DNA of 64,000 nucleotides from Avichristensenella sp031549905 (GTDB taxonomy: Bacteria > Bacillota > Clostridia > Christensenellales > Aristaeellaceae), in contig JAVBPC010000032.1 of assembly GCA_031549905.1 (NCBI GenBank), positions 1 to 64,000 on the forward strand. The letters run 5' to 3'. How positions within the stretch are numbered: position 1 is the stretch's first letter; each line of letters begins with the position of its first letter. Under the pieces are notes generated by a model. The model had not been told where the DNA came from. It worked only from the letters and a program-made list of their open reading frames with translations, and did not search any database. A program made the position numbers and the translations under genes. This document shows positions 24,149-36,893 of the stretch, piece after piece.

Positions 24149-25023
24149 ATGGATTTTTGAACCTGCTGAAACCCCCGGGAATGACTTCCTCCGATGCGGT
24201 GGTGCGCATCCGCCGAACGCTTTCCGGCGCAAAAGTGGGCCACGCGGGCACGCTGGACCCCGAAGCTGCGGGGGTGCTGCCACTGATGATCGGCAGCGCG
24301 GCCCGTTTATTCGATGTGCTGGTGGAAAAGCAAAAGGCGTATGTTGCAGAGGTGGCATTCGGCGCATCAACCGATACGCAGGATGCGCAGGGGAAGGTGC
24401 TGGAACGCTCCGATCGCCTGCCGGATAGGGATGCCCTAAAGGCCATATTGCCCCGCTTCATCGGCGATACGATGCAAACGCCCCCCGCTTTCTCGGCGCT
24501 CAAGGTTTCAGGCAAGCCCGCGTATGCGCTGGCCCGTGAAGGCGCCGCGCCAACGCTGCCGCCCCGCCTCGCACGGATTGACGCCATCGAACTGCTCGAA
24601 CAAACCGCACCGGACGCGTTTTTGCTGCGCGTGCTGTGCGGTAAGGGCGTATACATCCGAACGCTTTGCCATGACCTGGGCGCGGCGCTTTCCTGCCCGG
24701 CGCACATGCGTTTTTTGTTGCGCACAGCAAGCGGGTTCTTTACGCTGGATCACACGGTAACGCTGGAAGAGTGGATGGATGCGCCGGACAAATCGGCGCT
24801 GCTGTTGCCGCTTGATGCGCCGCTTACCCACCTGCCGGTGATCCGCATCAACCCGGCATACGAAACCGCTTGCCGCAACGGCAACCCGCAAAAGGTGTTG
24901 GATCATGTGGATGAGGCAGCGAGATTGGGCGGTGCCGTGCGCGTATACTGCGGGGAAAAGTTTGCGGGAATCGGCCGTTTTTCAGAAGACGCATTGCGGT
25001 TCACCGCGATGCTGATGGAATGA
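24145..25023 (+). CDS. truB: tRNA pseudouridine(55) synthase
   Basis: Makes the universal pseudouridine-55 in the T-loop of tRNAs. The 292-residue protein opens with GFLNLLKPPGMTSSDAVVRIRR, has the catalytic motif GHAGTLDPEAAGVLPLMIG with nucleophile D38, and later VEKQKAYVAEVAFGASTDTQDAQG, TPPAFSALKVSGKPAYALAR and VLCGKGVYIRTLCHDLG. The C-terminal PUA-like part is retained. ATG 24145 overlaps nrnA. In Bacillus the next gene is ribF, but here it is nth, an unusual junction 10 bases downstream. Confidence 0.97.
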   Translation: MNGFLNLLKPPGMTSSDAVVRIRRTLSGAKVGHAGTLDPEAAGVLPLMIGSAARLFDVLVEKQKAYVAEVAFGASTDTQDAQGKVLERSDRLPDRDALKAILPRFIGDTMQTPPAFSALKVSGKPAYALAREGAAPTLPPRLARIDAIELLEQTAPDAFLLRVLCGKGVYIRTLCHDLGAALSCPAHMRFLLRTASGFFTLDHTVTLEEWMDAPDKSALLLPLDAPLTHLPVIRINPAYETACRNGNPQKVLDHVDEAARLGGAVRVYCGEKFAGIGRFSEDALRFTAMLME

Positions 25024-25033
25024 GGGGTGTTTT

Positions 25034-25672
25034 ATGACAGCGAACGGATACATTCTTAAGGAGCTTGCCCGCCTCTACCCGGAGGCCAGGCCTGAGCTGA
25101 ATTTCTCCAACCCATATGAAACGCTGGTGGCGACGATGCTGTCCGCGCAGTGCACGGACAGGCAGGTTAATAAGGTGACGGAAGTGCTGTTCCCCATGGT
25201 GCCGGACGCATTTGCGATGGCAAAGCTGTCCGCGGAGGAACTGCACCCGATCATCAAATCCTGCGGGTTTAGGAGCAAGGCGGATAACATCACCGCCGCG
25301 TGCCGCATCCTGGTGGAGAAGTACGGCGGCAAGGTGCCGGACACCATGGAAGAACTGACGGCCCTTCCCGGTGTGGGCCGCAAGACCGCGAACGTTGTGC
25401 TGGCCAATGCGTTTGGTGTGCCGACGTTGGCAGTGGATACGCATGTATTCCGCGTGTCGAACAGGCTGGGCCTTGCCAGCGCGAAAGATGTGCTGCAAAC
25501 GGAAATGCAGCTGATGGAAGCAATCCCGCGTGAGGACTGGATCACCGCGCACCACTGGCTGATCTACCACGGCCGCAGGGTATGCGACGCCAGAAAACCC
25601 GCCTGCGCGCTCTGTACGCTGTCGCCCTGGTGCAAACACTATATCGAGCAGAAAAAAGAAGAAACCGCGTAA
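25034..25672 (+). CDS. nth: Endonuclease III (DNA glycosylase/AP lyase)
   Basis: Base-excision-repair glycosylase that removes oxidised pyrimidines. The 212-residue protein contains the helix-hairpin-helix LPGVGRKTANVV with the catalytic lysine (about residue 118), the catalytic aspartate segment VDTHVFRVSNRLGLA (about 135-149), and the [4Fe-4S] cluster motif C-x6-C-x2-C-x5-C near the end (CDARKPACALCTLSPWC). AGGGGTG precedes ATG 25034. It probably belongs to the end of the infB-truB operon. No terminator is evident before the ppdK promoter. Confidence 0.97.
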   Translation: MTANGYILKELARLYPEARPELNFSNPYETLVATMLSAQCTDRQVNKVTEVLFPMVPDAFAMAKLSAEELHPIIKSCGFRSKADNITAACRILVEKYGGKVPDTMEELTALPGVGRKTANVVLANAFGVPTLAVDTHVFRVSNRLGLASAKDVLQTEMQLMEAIPREDWITAHHWLIYHGRRVCDARKPACALCTLSPWCKHYIEQKKEETA

Positions 25673-25721
25673 ACTTTCAAGCTCCAACCGTGTATATTTT
25701 GGCGAAAACTGAGCAAAGCTA

Positions 25722-25750
25722 TTGCCAGCATATGGAAAGCCGTGTATACT
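25722..25750 (+). promoter_or_regulatory. Sigma-A promoter of ppdK
   Basis: TTGCCA (25722-25727), 17 bases, TATACT (25745-25750), 50 bases before the chosen ppdK start. Confidence 0.8.
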
Positions 25751-25800
25751 AGACAGTTGTGAGTATATACAAGAAAAAGACGATGCAAGGAGAAGTGGAA

Positions 25801-28434
<2,634 letters not shown>

Positions 28435-28457
28435 GCGTTTCCGGCAACAAAAGCGAG

Positions 28458-28493
28458 CCCCTTCTCGCGCACTTCGCGCGGGGAGGGGTTTTC
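28458..28493 (+). terminator. Intrinsic terminator of ppdK
   Basis: A 13-bp GC-rich stem CCCCTTCTCGCGC / GCGCGGGGAGGGG (with G-T pairs) and a five-base loop, followed by TTTTCT. Confidence 0.88.
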
Positions 28494-28559
28494 TGGCCTT
28501 CTTTGCAGGGTTTTGCGCTGGTTTTGTGGTATTTATGTCGTATGGAAGGGGAGGATATT

Positions 28560-29558
28560 GTGACCGTGAGAGAACAGCTGGTGCAGCGGGAAAGCGAATG
28601 GCTTGCGCCGTGGGCCGCGCATAGCCGGGATGCCATCCGCGCGCTGCCAATCACGCCGGATGATCTGCGCACGGAATACCAGCGGGACCGTGACCGTATC
28701 CTGCATTCCAAGTCCTTTCGGCGGTTGAAGGATAAGACACAGTGCTTTCTTGCACCGGAGGGGGACCATTACCGCACGCGGCTGACCCACACGCTGGAAG
28801 TGTCGCAGATTGCCAGAACCCTGGCGCGTTCCCTTCGGCTGAACGAGGATCTGGCGGAGGCGGTTGCGCTTGGGCATGACCTGGGCCATACGCCGTTTGG
28901 TCATATGGGGGAGCGTATCCTAGACCGTTTGATTCCGGGCGGGTTTCAGCACCGGGAGCAAAGCCTGCGCGTGGTAACGCTGCTTGAAAACGAGGGGGAG
29001 GGGCTTAACCTGAGCGAGGCGGTTCGCGATGGCATTCTTCACCACTCGGGGTCGACGCCGCCCGCAACGCTGGAAGGGCAGTGTGTTGCCAGGGCGGACC
29101 GCATCGCATACATCAACCACGACATTGACGATGCCCTGCGTGCAGGCGTGCTAAGCGAAGAAGATATCCCAAAAGAGCTGACGCGCGTGCTTGGCAAATC
29201 GCACGGCGTGCGCATCAACACGATGGTGCAGGATGTTGTCGCGCACAGCGTTGATGGTACGGGTATCCGCATGTCGGATGAAATAGGCGCGGCAACCCTG
29301 AAACTGCGCACGTTTCTGATGGATAACGTATACATGCGCCCGGAGGTACGCCGCGAAGAGGAAAAAACCGGCCTGCTGCTGGAGGCGCTGCTGAGGCATA
29401 CGCTGGAGCATCCCGAAAACATGCCCCAGGAATATCAACAGCGCGCAGCATCCATCGGCCTGCACCGCACCGTATGCGATTTTTTGGCAGGGATGACAGA
29501 CCACTACGCGATCCTTTATTTTGAGAGGATACATCTTCCGGCGGCTTTTACGCGCTGA
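28560..29558 (+). CDS. Deoxyguanosinetriphosphate triphosphohydrolase-like protein, GTG start
   Basis: HD-domain protein of the dGTPase-like family, expected to hydrolyse dNTPs to nucleoside and triphosphate. The 332-residue product has the usual N-terminal signature SRDAIRALPI, YQRDRDRILHSKSFRRLKDKTQ and RLTHTLEVSQIARTLAR with the first metal His. The HD doublet is in ALGHDLGHTPFGHMGE, and a later HHSGSTP gives further ligands. GTG 28560 has GGGGAGG five bases upstream; ATG 28542 has no ribosome-binding site. It precedes dnaG, a common clostridial neighbourhood. The exact substrate is not certain. Confidence 0.92.
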   Translation: MTVREQLVQRESEWLAPWAAHSRDAIRALPITPDDLRTEYQRDRDRILHSKSFRRLKDKTQCFLAPEGDHYRTRLTHTLEVSQIARTLARSLRLNEDLAEAVALGHDLGHTPFGHMGERILDRLIPGGFQHREQSLRVVTLLENEGEGLNLSEAVRDGILHHSGSTPPATLEGQCVARADRIAYINHDIDDALRAGVLSEEDIPKELTRVLGKSHGVRINTMVQDVVAHSVDGTGIRMSDEIGAATLKLRTFLMDNVYMRPEVRREEEKTGLLLEALLRHTLEHPENMPQEYQQRAASIGLHRTVCDFLAGMTDHYAILYFERIHLPAAFTR

Positions 29559-29664
29559 TTCGCGCCAAAGCGCATATATTCCTGGCCGCATAAGTTTATG
29601 GCGAATCAAGCAGGAAAAAACGTACACGCGGCGAATGTTGCATAGACACGAAGGGAGTGCGCGC

Positions 29665-31425
29665 ATGGCTTCACGGTTTCCGTCCGATTGGCTCGATGAG
29701 CTTCGCGCGCGCGCGGATATTGTTTCGATCGTGTCGGAGCACGTCCAGCTTAAGCAAAATGGACGAAACTTTACCGGTTTGTGTCCATTTCACACCGAAA
29801 AGACCCCTTCATTCCATGTCCGGCCAGAGCAGCGTGCGTTTCATTGCTTTGGCTGCGGCGCTGGCGGCGGCGTCATTGACTTTGTGATGCGCGCGGAACG
29901 CATGGAGTTTCGGGATGCCGTGCAGTATTTGGCGGATAAGGTGCGCTTGCCGCTGCCGGAGACGATCGACCTTGCGGCGTACGAACGCCAGCGCACGCAG
30001 CGCGAGCGCATCTACGCCGTGAACAAACGGACCGCGCAGATATTCCACGAGCTGCTGTATCAGCCGGAAGGCGCGCATATCCTGGAATATTTTCATCGCC
30101 GGGGGTTGGATGACCCCGCCATTCGTCTTTTCGGGCTTGGCGCGGCACCCTCTGGGTGGGATATGTTGACCAAGCGCCTGCTTTCGGAAGGCGTTTCTTC
30201 CGAGGAGTTGACCCTTGCGGGCGTGACTGTCGAAAGAGAGGGAAAGCGTTTCGACATGTTTCGCGGCCGCGCGATTTTCCCCATCATCAACGCGCACGGC
30301 GCAGTGCTGGGATTCGGCGGCAGGGCGATGGGGGATGCGCAGCCCAAATACCTGAACACCTCGGATACCCCCGCGTTCAACAAGCGCATGACCGTGTACG
30401 CGCATAACCTGCTGAAGAAGGTGAAAAACCTTCCTCGTGTGTTGCTGGTGGAAGGGTATATGGATGTTGCTTCACTGGTCGCGCATGGGGTGCAGGGCGT
30501 TGTCGCCACGCTGGGTACGGCGCTGACCGAGGAGCAGGCCAGGCTGATGCGTGGATATGCGCCGGAGATCTGGGTGGCATACGATGGGGATGCGGCGGGC
30601 CAGAAGGCGACGGTGCGGGCGCTGGAGATATTTGACGCGCTGGAAATCCCCTCGCGGGTGCTGATGTTTCCAAACGGGCAAGATCCCGATGATTTCATCC
30701 GGGCGGAAGGCCGGGAGGCGTTCGACGCGCTGACCCCGCTTACCGCGCCGCAGTACCGGATGCTTCGCGCAAAGGATGCGCAGGATCTGTCTACCGAAGA
30801 AGGCCGCACGAAGTACGCCATCGAGGCGGCAGCGGTGCTCAGGGCAGTGCGACAGCCGGTGGAGCGGGAAAATCTGCTCAAGCGGCTGATGGTGGAGACG
30901 GGTTTCCCCCGCGAAGTGCTGCAACAGCAGATTGGCCTTATTTCTTTGGAAAAACCGACGTATACTCAAGCGGTGAAACGGGAAAAACTACCATCAACAA
31001 TAAGCCAATTTCTGCCGGATGGGCTGACGGCCGAAAGAACGCTGCTAACCCTGATGGCGTCCGGTGTTGCGCCCCCGACAGTCGCTGAACCGGAGCGGTT
31101 CCAGGATGCCAATCATCGCCAAATCGTAAGGCTGTTGTTGACCGGAAAGCCGCCGGGAGAGCTGCTGGACGACTGCGAAGATGAGCCGCTCAAGTCTGTG
31201 ATGCTGGAGGTTTTCCGGCAGGAGCCTCGTTTATATGGTGACGAAGCGCCGAAGGTTATTACGGATTGTTTGGAGCGAATGCGCAAAAGTTGGGTGGAAA
31301 CGCGCTTAAAGGCATTGCAAGAAAGCATTGGAAGCGCGCCGCCTGATGAAAAACGCGCCATGATGATGGAAATCATCAAGCTAAATGAGGAAAGTGTACG
31401 GTTGCGGCCTGGCCGAAAGGAGTGA
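29665..31425 (+). CDS. dnaG: DNA primase
   Basis: Makes RNA primers for the replisome. The 586-residue protein has an N-terminal zinc-binding domain with C40-x2-H43 and C61-x2-C64. The RNA polymerase core contains RGRAIFPIINAHGAVLGFGGRAM and the TOPRIM motif VLLVEGYMDV (about residues 260-270), then AYDGDAAGQKA with acidic metal ligands. The C-terminal region for helicase binding is poorly conserved, as usual. ATG 29665 has AAGGGAG upstream. The stop overlaps the beginning of the rpoD coding region, so dnaG and rpoD form the macromolecular-synthesis operon, here without rpsU. Confidence 0.97.
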   Translation: MASRFPSDWLDELRARADIVSIVSEHVQLKQNGRNFTGLCPFHTEKTPSFHVRPEQRAFHCFGCGAGGGVIDFVMRAERMEFRDAVQYLADKVRLPLPETIDLAAYERQRTQRERIYAVNKRTAQIFHELLYQPEGAHILEYFHRRGLDDPAIRLFGLGAAPSGWDMLTKRLLSEGVSSEELTLAGVTVEREGKRFDMFRGRAIFPIINAHGAVLGFGGRAMGDAQPKYLNTSDTPAFNKRMTVYAHNLLKKVKNLPRVLLVEGYMDVASLVAHGVQGVVATLGTALTEEQARLMRGYAPEIWVAYDGDAAGQKATVRALEIFDALEIPSRVLMFPNGQDPDDFIRAEGREAFDALTPLTAPQYRMLRAKDAQDLSTEEGRTKYAIEAAAVLRAVRQPVERENLLKRLMVETGFPREVLQQQIGLISLEKPTYTQAVKREKLPSTISQFLPDGLTAERTLLTLMASGVAPPTVAEPERFQDANHRQIVRLLLTGKPPGELLDDCEDEPLKSVMLEVFRQEPRLYGDEAPKVITDCLERMRKSWVETRLKALQESIGSAPPDEKRAMMMEIIKLNEESVRLRPGRKE

Positions 31426-31430
31426 AACGC

Positions 31431-32521
<1,091 letters not shown>

Positions 32522-32522
<1 letters not shown>

Positions 32523-33199
32523 TGCCGCTGCCAACCCCCGGGCCGCGCAAGGAGGCGCTGCTATCCATGATGCCGCGGGCGGCGCTTGCGGCGGAGATAG
32601 GCGCGGATCACGGCATACTGTCTGCACACCTGATCGCGCGCGGGATATGTGACAGGATGATCGTATCGGATATCAGCGCCGCTTCGCTGGGAAAGGCGAA
32701 GCGGCTTTTCGCGTTCCATGGGTTGGACGGACGGGCAGCATTTGCTGTGGCGGATGGACTAGAGGCGATAACCGAGCCGGTTGACGCCATTTTGATTGCG
32801 GGGATGGGCGCGGAGACAATTATTGGGATGCTGGAGCGCGGCAAAGCGCGCATTGGCGATGCACAGCTTGTGCTGCAATCCAACACAGACTTGGATGTGT
32901 TGCGTGCGTGGCTCTCCGGAAACGGCTTTGCCATCACTGGGGAGAGCCTTTCCTTTGAAAACAGGCGCTACTACATCGGCATTCGCGCTGAAAAGGGTTA
33001 TGCGCCGTTAAACGAGGCGCAACGTCTGATTGGCCCCCAGCTGCTCCGTGAAAAACCGCTGCTCTTTGATGCGTATTTGAAGTTTCGTATAAACTGTCTC
33101 AAACGGGACAAAAAACCGCAGGCGGCACATGCGGCAGAAATTTATGCTGCCGCACTGGCCGGTGAGGATTTACTTTCTACCGAATATGCGGTACAATGA
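32522..33199 (+). CDS. trmK: tRNA (adenine(22)-N(1))-methyltransferase
   Basis: SAM-dependent enzyme that methylates A22 in the D-loop of Gram-positive tRNAs. The 225-residue protein has the Rossmann SAM motif AEIGADHGILSAHLI (about residues 23-37), VSDISAASLGKAKR with the acidic ribose-binding residue, and the catalytic-region motif AILIAGMGAETIIGML (about 95-110). The C-terminal helical region contains LLFDAYLKFRINCLKRD. ATG 32522 overlaps the rpoD stop (TGATG). Placement just after rpoD is the same as in Bacillus, where the next gene is yqfO. Here a zinc-ribbon gene follows. Confidence 0.92.
33169..33197 (+). promoter_or_regulatory. Possible promoter at the end of trmK
   Basis: TTTACT (33169-33174), 17 bases, TACAAT (33192-33197). 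It overlaps the last codons of trmK and would drive the zinc-ribbon gene 42 bases downstream. Confidence 0.55.
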
Positions 33200-33238
33200 A
33201 ATGTACGGTTACGGACTGGGATAACAGGAGGGAATTGC

Positions 33239-33949
33239 GTGGATACATACCAGCAACTTTGGGCATATCAGCAGGCGGACATGGCAGCAGACCGGTATGA
33301 GAGGGAGATCAAACGCTCACCCAATCGGCAAAAGCTCGTCAAGCACCGCGAATTCCTGCTGCAACAGCAGGAGGCGATGCACCGCATTGAAGCCGATGTG
33401 GAAACAATGGGGGAGCGCTTGGAAGCCATCCGCGCGGAAATCATCCGTTTAGAAGAAGAGCTTAAGGATCTGCAAGATACTTTGACGGAAGAGGAGCCGG
33501 AGACGATTGAAATCGCCCGGAAATCCCTTTCTTATGCGCAGAAGCTTTGCGGCGCAATCACCAAGTGCGAGCAAGATTTGAACAAAATTAAGAAGGATGC
33601 GGAAGCGCGTGAGCGCCAGCAGCACGAAGTGCGCGTGCGCGCCGCGAAGGTTCGCGCGGAGTTTGACCAGCTGAAGGCCGTCTACGACGAGGAATATAAG
33701 GAGCAAACGGCTGCGCTGTCCAAGCTGCGCTCTGCGGCTAACAAGGCGGCCGACGGCATTCCCTCAGAATTGATGGATCGCTATAAGCAAATCAAGCTAC
33801 ATTCCGTGCCGCCTATCGCGAAACTGCTGGACAGCAACCGATGCGGTGGCTGCAACATGAATCTGCCGCAGGTGATTCTGCGCAACATCCGAATGGGTGA
33901 AAAAAGCGTGGAATGCGAAAATTGCGGGCGAATCGTGTTGGTCGAATAG
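33239..33949 (+). CDS. Coiled-coil protein with C-terminal C4 zinc ribbon, GTG start
   Basis: A 236-residue protein in two parts. Residues about 15-180 form a long charged coiled coil with heptad-like Leu/Ile spacing. The last 45 residues are a zinc ribbon with CGGC (about residues 202-205) and CENC (about 226-229). This architecture occurs widely in bacteria (CT398/DUF164-type) and has been linked to secretion or DNA-related roles, without a firm function. GTG 33239 is chosen because AGGAGGG is well spaced upstream and no ATG is close. It follows trmK and is closed by a terminator. Confidence 0.85.
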   Translation: MDTYQQLWAYQQADMAADRYEREIKRSPNRQKLVKHREFLLQQQEAMHRIEADVETMGERLEAIRAEIIRLEEELKDLQDTLTEEEPETIEIARKSLSYAQKLCGAITKCEQDLNKIKKDAEARERQQHEVRVRAAKVRAEFDQLKAVYDEEYKEQTAALSKLRSAANKAADGIPSELMDRYKQIKLHSVPPIAKLLDSNRCGGCNMNLPQVILRNIRMGEKSVECENCGRIVLVE

Positions 33950-33968
33950 GAAATAGATACATGTAAAC

Positions 33969-34011
33969 AACAGGGAGTCGGTGTATTTTGCCGACCCCCT
34001 GTTTTCTTTTC
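33969..34011 (+). terminator. Intrinsic terminator after the zinc-ribbon gene
   Basis: ACAGGG-A-GTCGG pairs with CCGAC-C-CCCTGT (one internal mismatch) around a nine-base loop, followed by TTTCTTTTCTT. It closes the dnaG-rpoD-trmK unit before the dehydrogenase promoter. Confidence 0.85.
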
Positions 34012-34062
34012 TTAAACTTATTTAAAATATTCGAGAAATTCTTCACAATCCTCGCATGCGCA

Positions 34063-34091
34063 TTGACGTACCTTACGTCAGCTGGTAAAAT
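34063..34091 (+). promoter_or_regulatory. Sigma-A promoter of the 2-oxo acid dehydrogenase operon
   Basis: TTGACG (34063-34068), 17 bases, TAAAAT (34086-34091), about 35 bases before the E2 start. Confidence 0.85.
34064..34080 (+). promoter_or_regulatory. Palindromic operator candidate over the dehydrogenase promoter
   Basis: TGACGTA-CCT-TACGTCA is a perfect 7-bp inverted repeat with a 3-base centre. It covers the -35 box and most of the spacer, so a protein bound there should block RNA polymerase. No regulator gene is adjacent, and I do not recognise the site. Confidence 0.55.
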
Positions 34092-34125
34092 AGATATTTG
34101 GTAGGAAAGCAAAGGAGGAATGGCG

Positions 34126-35490
34126 GTGAACCCGATCATCATGCCCAGACAAGGGCAGAGCGTGGAAAGCTGTATCATTACCAAATGGCACAAAAAGCCC
34201 GGGGATTTGGTTGCACCTGGCGATCTGCTCTTTTCATATGAAACCGACAAATCAGCGTTTGATGAAGAAGCAAAGGTTGGCGGCACGCTGCTGGCCGTAT
34301 TTTTTGGCGAGGGCGATGATGTGCCCTGCCTGACGAACGTTTGCGTGGTGGGGGAGCCGGGAGAGGATATCTCCGGCCTGATGGGGGATGCATCCCAAGA
34401 GGCGCCCGCGCAGGCGGAAGCCACGATGGTTGCTCCGGTTGTCGCTGCCGTACCTGATATCGTCCAGCCCGTGGCGGCTGGATTCACCGACGGCATCTCG
34501 CCGCGTGCCCGCGCGCTGGCGGACAAGCATGGCGCTGACCTGTCCCTGGCTGCCGCAACGGGGCCGCACGGCCGCCTGATTGCGCGTGATGTGCAGGCGC
34601 TGGTGGATGAGGGCAAGGTTGTAACCCCCGCCGCACGCGGTATCGTCGCGGAAGGTATTGCCGGTACAGGCCTTGGCGGCCGCGCGTCCCTGCGCGACGC
34701 AAATGCAGTGCCCGCGCCGGTGGCCGCTACCGCAAGTGTTATGCCCGCAACCGAAGTCAAGCCCGCCGCGGCGCCCGACTATCGCGATGAGCCCCTGCCC
34801 AACATCCGCCGCACGATTGCCAAGGCCATGCACGAGAGCCTGCAGTCGATGGCGCAGCTCACGCACACCGCTACATATGATGCCACGCAGATCCTTGCGC
34901 TGCGCAAGCAGTTTAAGGATAACGGTACCGCCTACGGCATGCAGGGCGTAACGCTGGGCGATCTGATCGTATTTGCCGTCAGCCGTACTTTGACGCAGCC
35001 GGAGCATGCGCACCTCAACGCGCATTTCCTGGGCAATCAGATGCGTTTCTTTAGCGGCGTACACCTTGGCATCGCGGTGGATACGAAGCGCGGACTGATG
35101 GTGCCCGTGCTGCGGGGTGCGGACAAGAAGTCCCTGCTTGAGATTTCTACCGAAACGAAGGCGTTGGCCGCCGCATGCCAGACTGGTTCGATCGATCCTG
35201 ATCTGATGACAGGCGGAACATTCACTGTTTCCAACCTGGGCGCGTATGAAGTCGAGCACTTTACGCCGGTCATCAACCCGCCGCAGACGGGCATTCTGGG
35301 CGTAAACACGCTGCAGCAGCGCGTGCGCGAAGTGGATGGCAAGATTGAGATATACCAGGCGATGTCGATCTCACTGACGTATGACCACCGCGCGCTGGAT
35401 GGTGCGCCTGCGTCCCGCTTCCTGCGTGACCTGAAGCGCAATCTGGAGAATATTCAGATGCTGCTGGGGGGAGGCCTGTTCCATGTTTGA
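34126..35490 (+). CDS. Dihydrolipoamide acyltransferase (E2) of a 2-oxo acid dehydrogenase complex
   Basis: Core subunit that carries the acyl group on a lipoyl arm and passes it to CoA. The 454-residue protein has one lipoyl domain with the lipoylated K42 in the ETDKSAF motif, an Ala/Pro-rich linker and the peripheral-subunit-binding domain (ISPRARALADKHGADLSLAAATGPHGRLIARDV, about residues 124-156). A second linker leads to the catalytic domain with NIRRTIAKAMHESL and the active-site DHRALDGAPASRF near the end. GTG 34126 is preferred: AAAGGAGG lies seven bases upstream, whereas ATG 34120 is one base from it. The substrate could be pyruvate, acetoin or a branched-chain 2-oxo acid. Confidence 0.93.
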   Translation: MNPIIMPRQGQSVESCIITKWHKKPGDLVAPGDLLFSYETDKSAFDEEAKVGGTLLAVFFGEGDDVPCLTNVCVVGEPGEDISGLMGDASQEAPAQAEATMVAPVVAAVPDIVQPVAAGFTDGISPRARALADKHGADLSLAAATGPHGRLIARDVQALVDEGKVVTPAARGIVAEGIAGTGLGGRASLRDANAVPAPVAATASVMPATEVKPAAAPDYRDEPLPNIRRTIAKAMHESLQSMAQLTHTATYDATQILALRKQFKDNGTAYGMQGVTLGDLIVFAVSRTLTQPEHAHLNAHFLGNQMRFFSGVHLGIAVDTKRGLMVPVLRGADKKSLLEISTETKALAAACQTGSIDPDLMTGGTFTVSNLGAYEVEHFTPVINPPQTGILGVNTLQQRVREVDGKIEIYQAMSISLTYDHRALDGAPASRFLRDLKRNLENIQMLLGGGLFHV

Positions 35491-36844
35491 CCTGCTGGTA
35501 CTGGGTGGGGGGCCTGCCGGGTATCTGGCGTCGGAACGCGCGGGGCACGCGGGGCTGTCTGTCTGCTGCTTTGAGATGCAGGAGATGGGCGGCGTTTGCC
35601 TGAACGAAGGGTGCATTCCGTCCAAAGCGTTGCTCAACTCCGCGAAGATTTACGACCACGCGAAGCACGGCGAGAAATTCGGTGTCATAGCGGGGGATAT
35701 CAAGCTGGATCATCCGCTGGTGCAGAAGCGCCGCGCGAAGGTTGTCCGCACGCTGGTTGCGGGCGTTAAAGCTAAGATGAAGGCAAACCAAGTCACCGTT
35801 GTCAAAGAAAAAGCGGTTATCAAGGGCTTTGCTGAGGGCGGTTTTGAAGTGGAAGCCGGGGGAGAGCGCTACCTGGGCAAACGGCTGCTGATCGCAACCG
35901 GTTCATCGCCCGTCGTGCCGCCGATCCCGGGGCTGAAAGAAGGTCTTGTTGCCGGTTTTGTGCTGACCAACCGCGAAGTGCTGACGCTGCCGCAGGTGCC
36001 GGAAAAGCTGGTCATCATCGGCGGGGGAGTCATCGGCCTGGAAATGGCTGCCTATTACCGCACCGCGGGCAGCGAGGTCACCGTTGTTGAGATGCTGGAC
36101 CACATCGGCGGGCCTACCGATCTGGAAATAGCCGAGATGCTGCTGAAGGAGTATCAGGACAAGGGTGTGGATTTCCGCCTTGGCGCGAAAGTGGTTGCTG
36201 TGGGCACGGATTCCGTGCAGTATGAGAAGGATGGCGAAACGGTGTCGGTTTCCGCCAGCAAGGTGTTGCTGTCCATCGGCCGCCGCGCGAATGTCCGCGA
36301 TATCGGACTGGAAGCGCTGAATATTGAAGTAAACCGCGCGGGCATTGTCACTGACCGCCAGGGCCGCACCAACGTATCAAACGCATACGCTGCGGGCGAT
36401 GTGAACGGCGTGTCGATGCTGGCGCATACCGCGTACCGTGAGGCTGAGGTTGCCGTAAACACGATGCTTGCAAAGCGCGACACCATGCGCTATCACGCGA
36501 TTCCTTCCGTTATCTACACGCAGCCCGAGGTTGCCAGCGTCGGCTACACCGAAGAGGCGGCAAAGGCCGAGGGGATCGACTATGAGTGCAAGAAGCTTTC
36601 CATGCGCTATGCGGGCCGCTTCATCGCCGAAAACGACGGCGACGGACTGTGCAAAGTGCTGGTGGACAAGGTTCATCGCAACATCATTGGCGTGCACATG
36701 ATCGGCGGGTATGCCTCCGAGATCATTTGGGGCGCGGCGGAGATGATAGAGGCCGAGCTGCGCGTGACGGACGCGAAGGAAATTGTTTTCCCACACCCCA
36801 CGGTGAGCGAAATCATCCGCGAAGTGATCTGGGAATTTGAATAG
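35483..36844 (+). CDS. lpdA: Dihydrolipoyl dehydrogenase (E3)
   Basis: FAD flavoprotein that reoxidises the lipoyl arm of E2 with NAD. The 453-residue product has the N-terminal FAD motif LLVLGGGPAGYLAS, the redox-active disulfide C39-x4-C44 in GGVCLNEGCIPSK, a second Rossmann motif IIGGGVIGLEMAAYY (about residues 175-190), and NAYAAGDVNG (about 301-310). The C-terminal dimer interface has the catalytic His-Glu region HPTVSEIIREV. It has no N-terminal lipoyl domain. ATG 35483 overlaps the E2 gene by eight bases, so the two are translationally coupled. Confidence 0.95.
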   Translation: MFDLLVLGGGPAGYLASERAGHAGLSVCCFEMQEMGGVCLNEGCIPSKALLNSAKIYDHAKHGEKFGVIAGDIKLDHPLVQKRRAKVVRTLVAGVKAKMKANQVTVVKEKAVIKGFAEGGFEVEAGGERYLGKRLLIATGSSPVVPPIPGLKEGLVAGFVLTNREVLTLPQVPEKLVIIGGGVIGLEMAAYYRTAGSEVTVVEMLDHIGGPTDLEIAEMLLKEYQDKGVDFRLGAKVVAVGTDSVQYEKDGETVSVSASKVLLSIGRRANVRDIGLEALNIEVNRAGIVTDRQGRTNVSNAYAAGDVNGVSMLAHTAYREAEVAVNTMLAKRDTMRYHAIPSVIYTQPEVASVGYTEEAAKAEGIDYECKKLSMRYAGRFIAENDGDGLCKVLVDKVHRNIIGVHMIGGYASEIIWGAAEMIEAELRVTDAKEIVFPHPTVSEIIREVIWEFE

Positions 36845-36893
36845 AATATTTGAATAGAACAACTGATTGAATGCATAAGAGAGGATGACCGTT

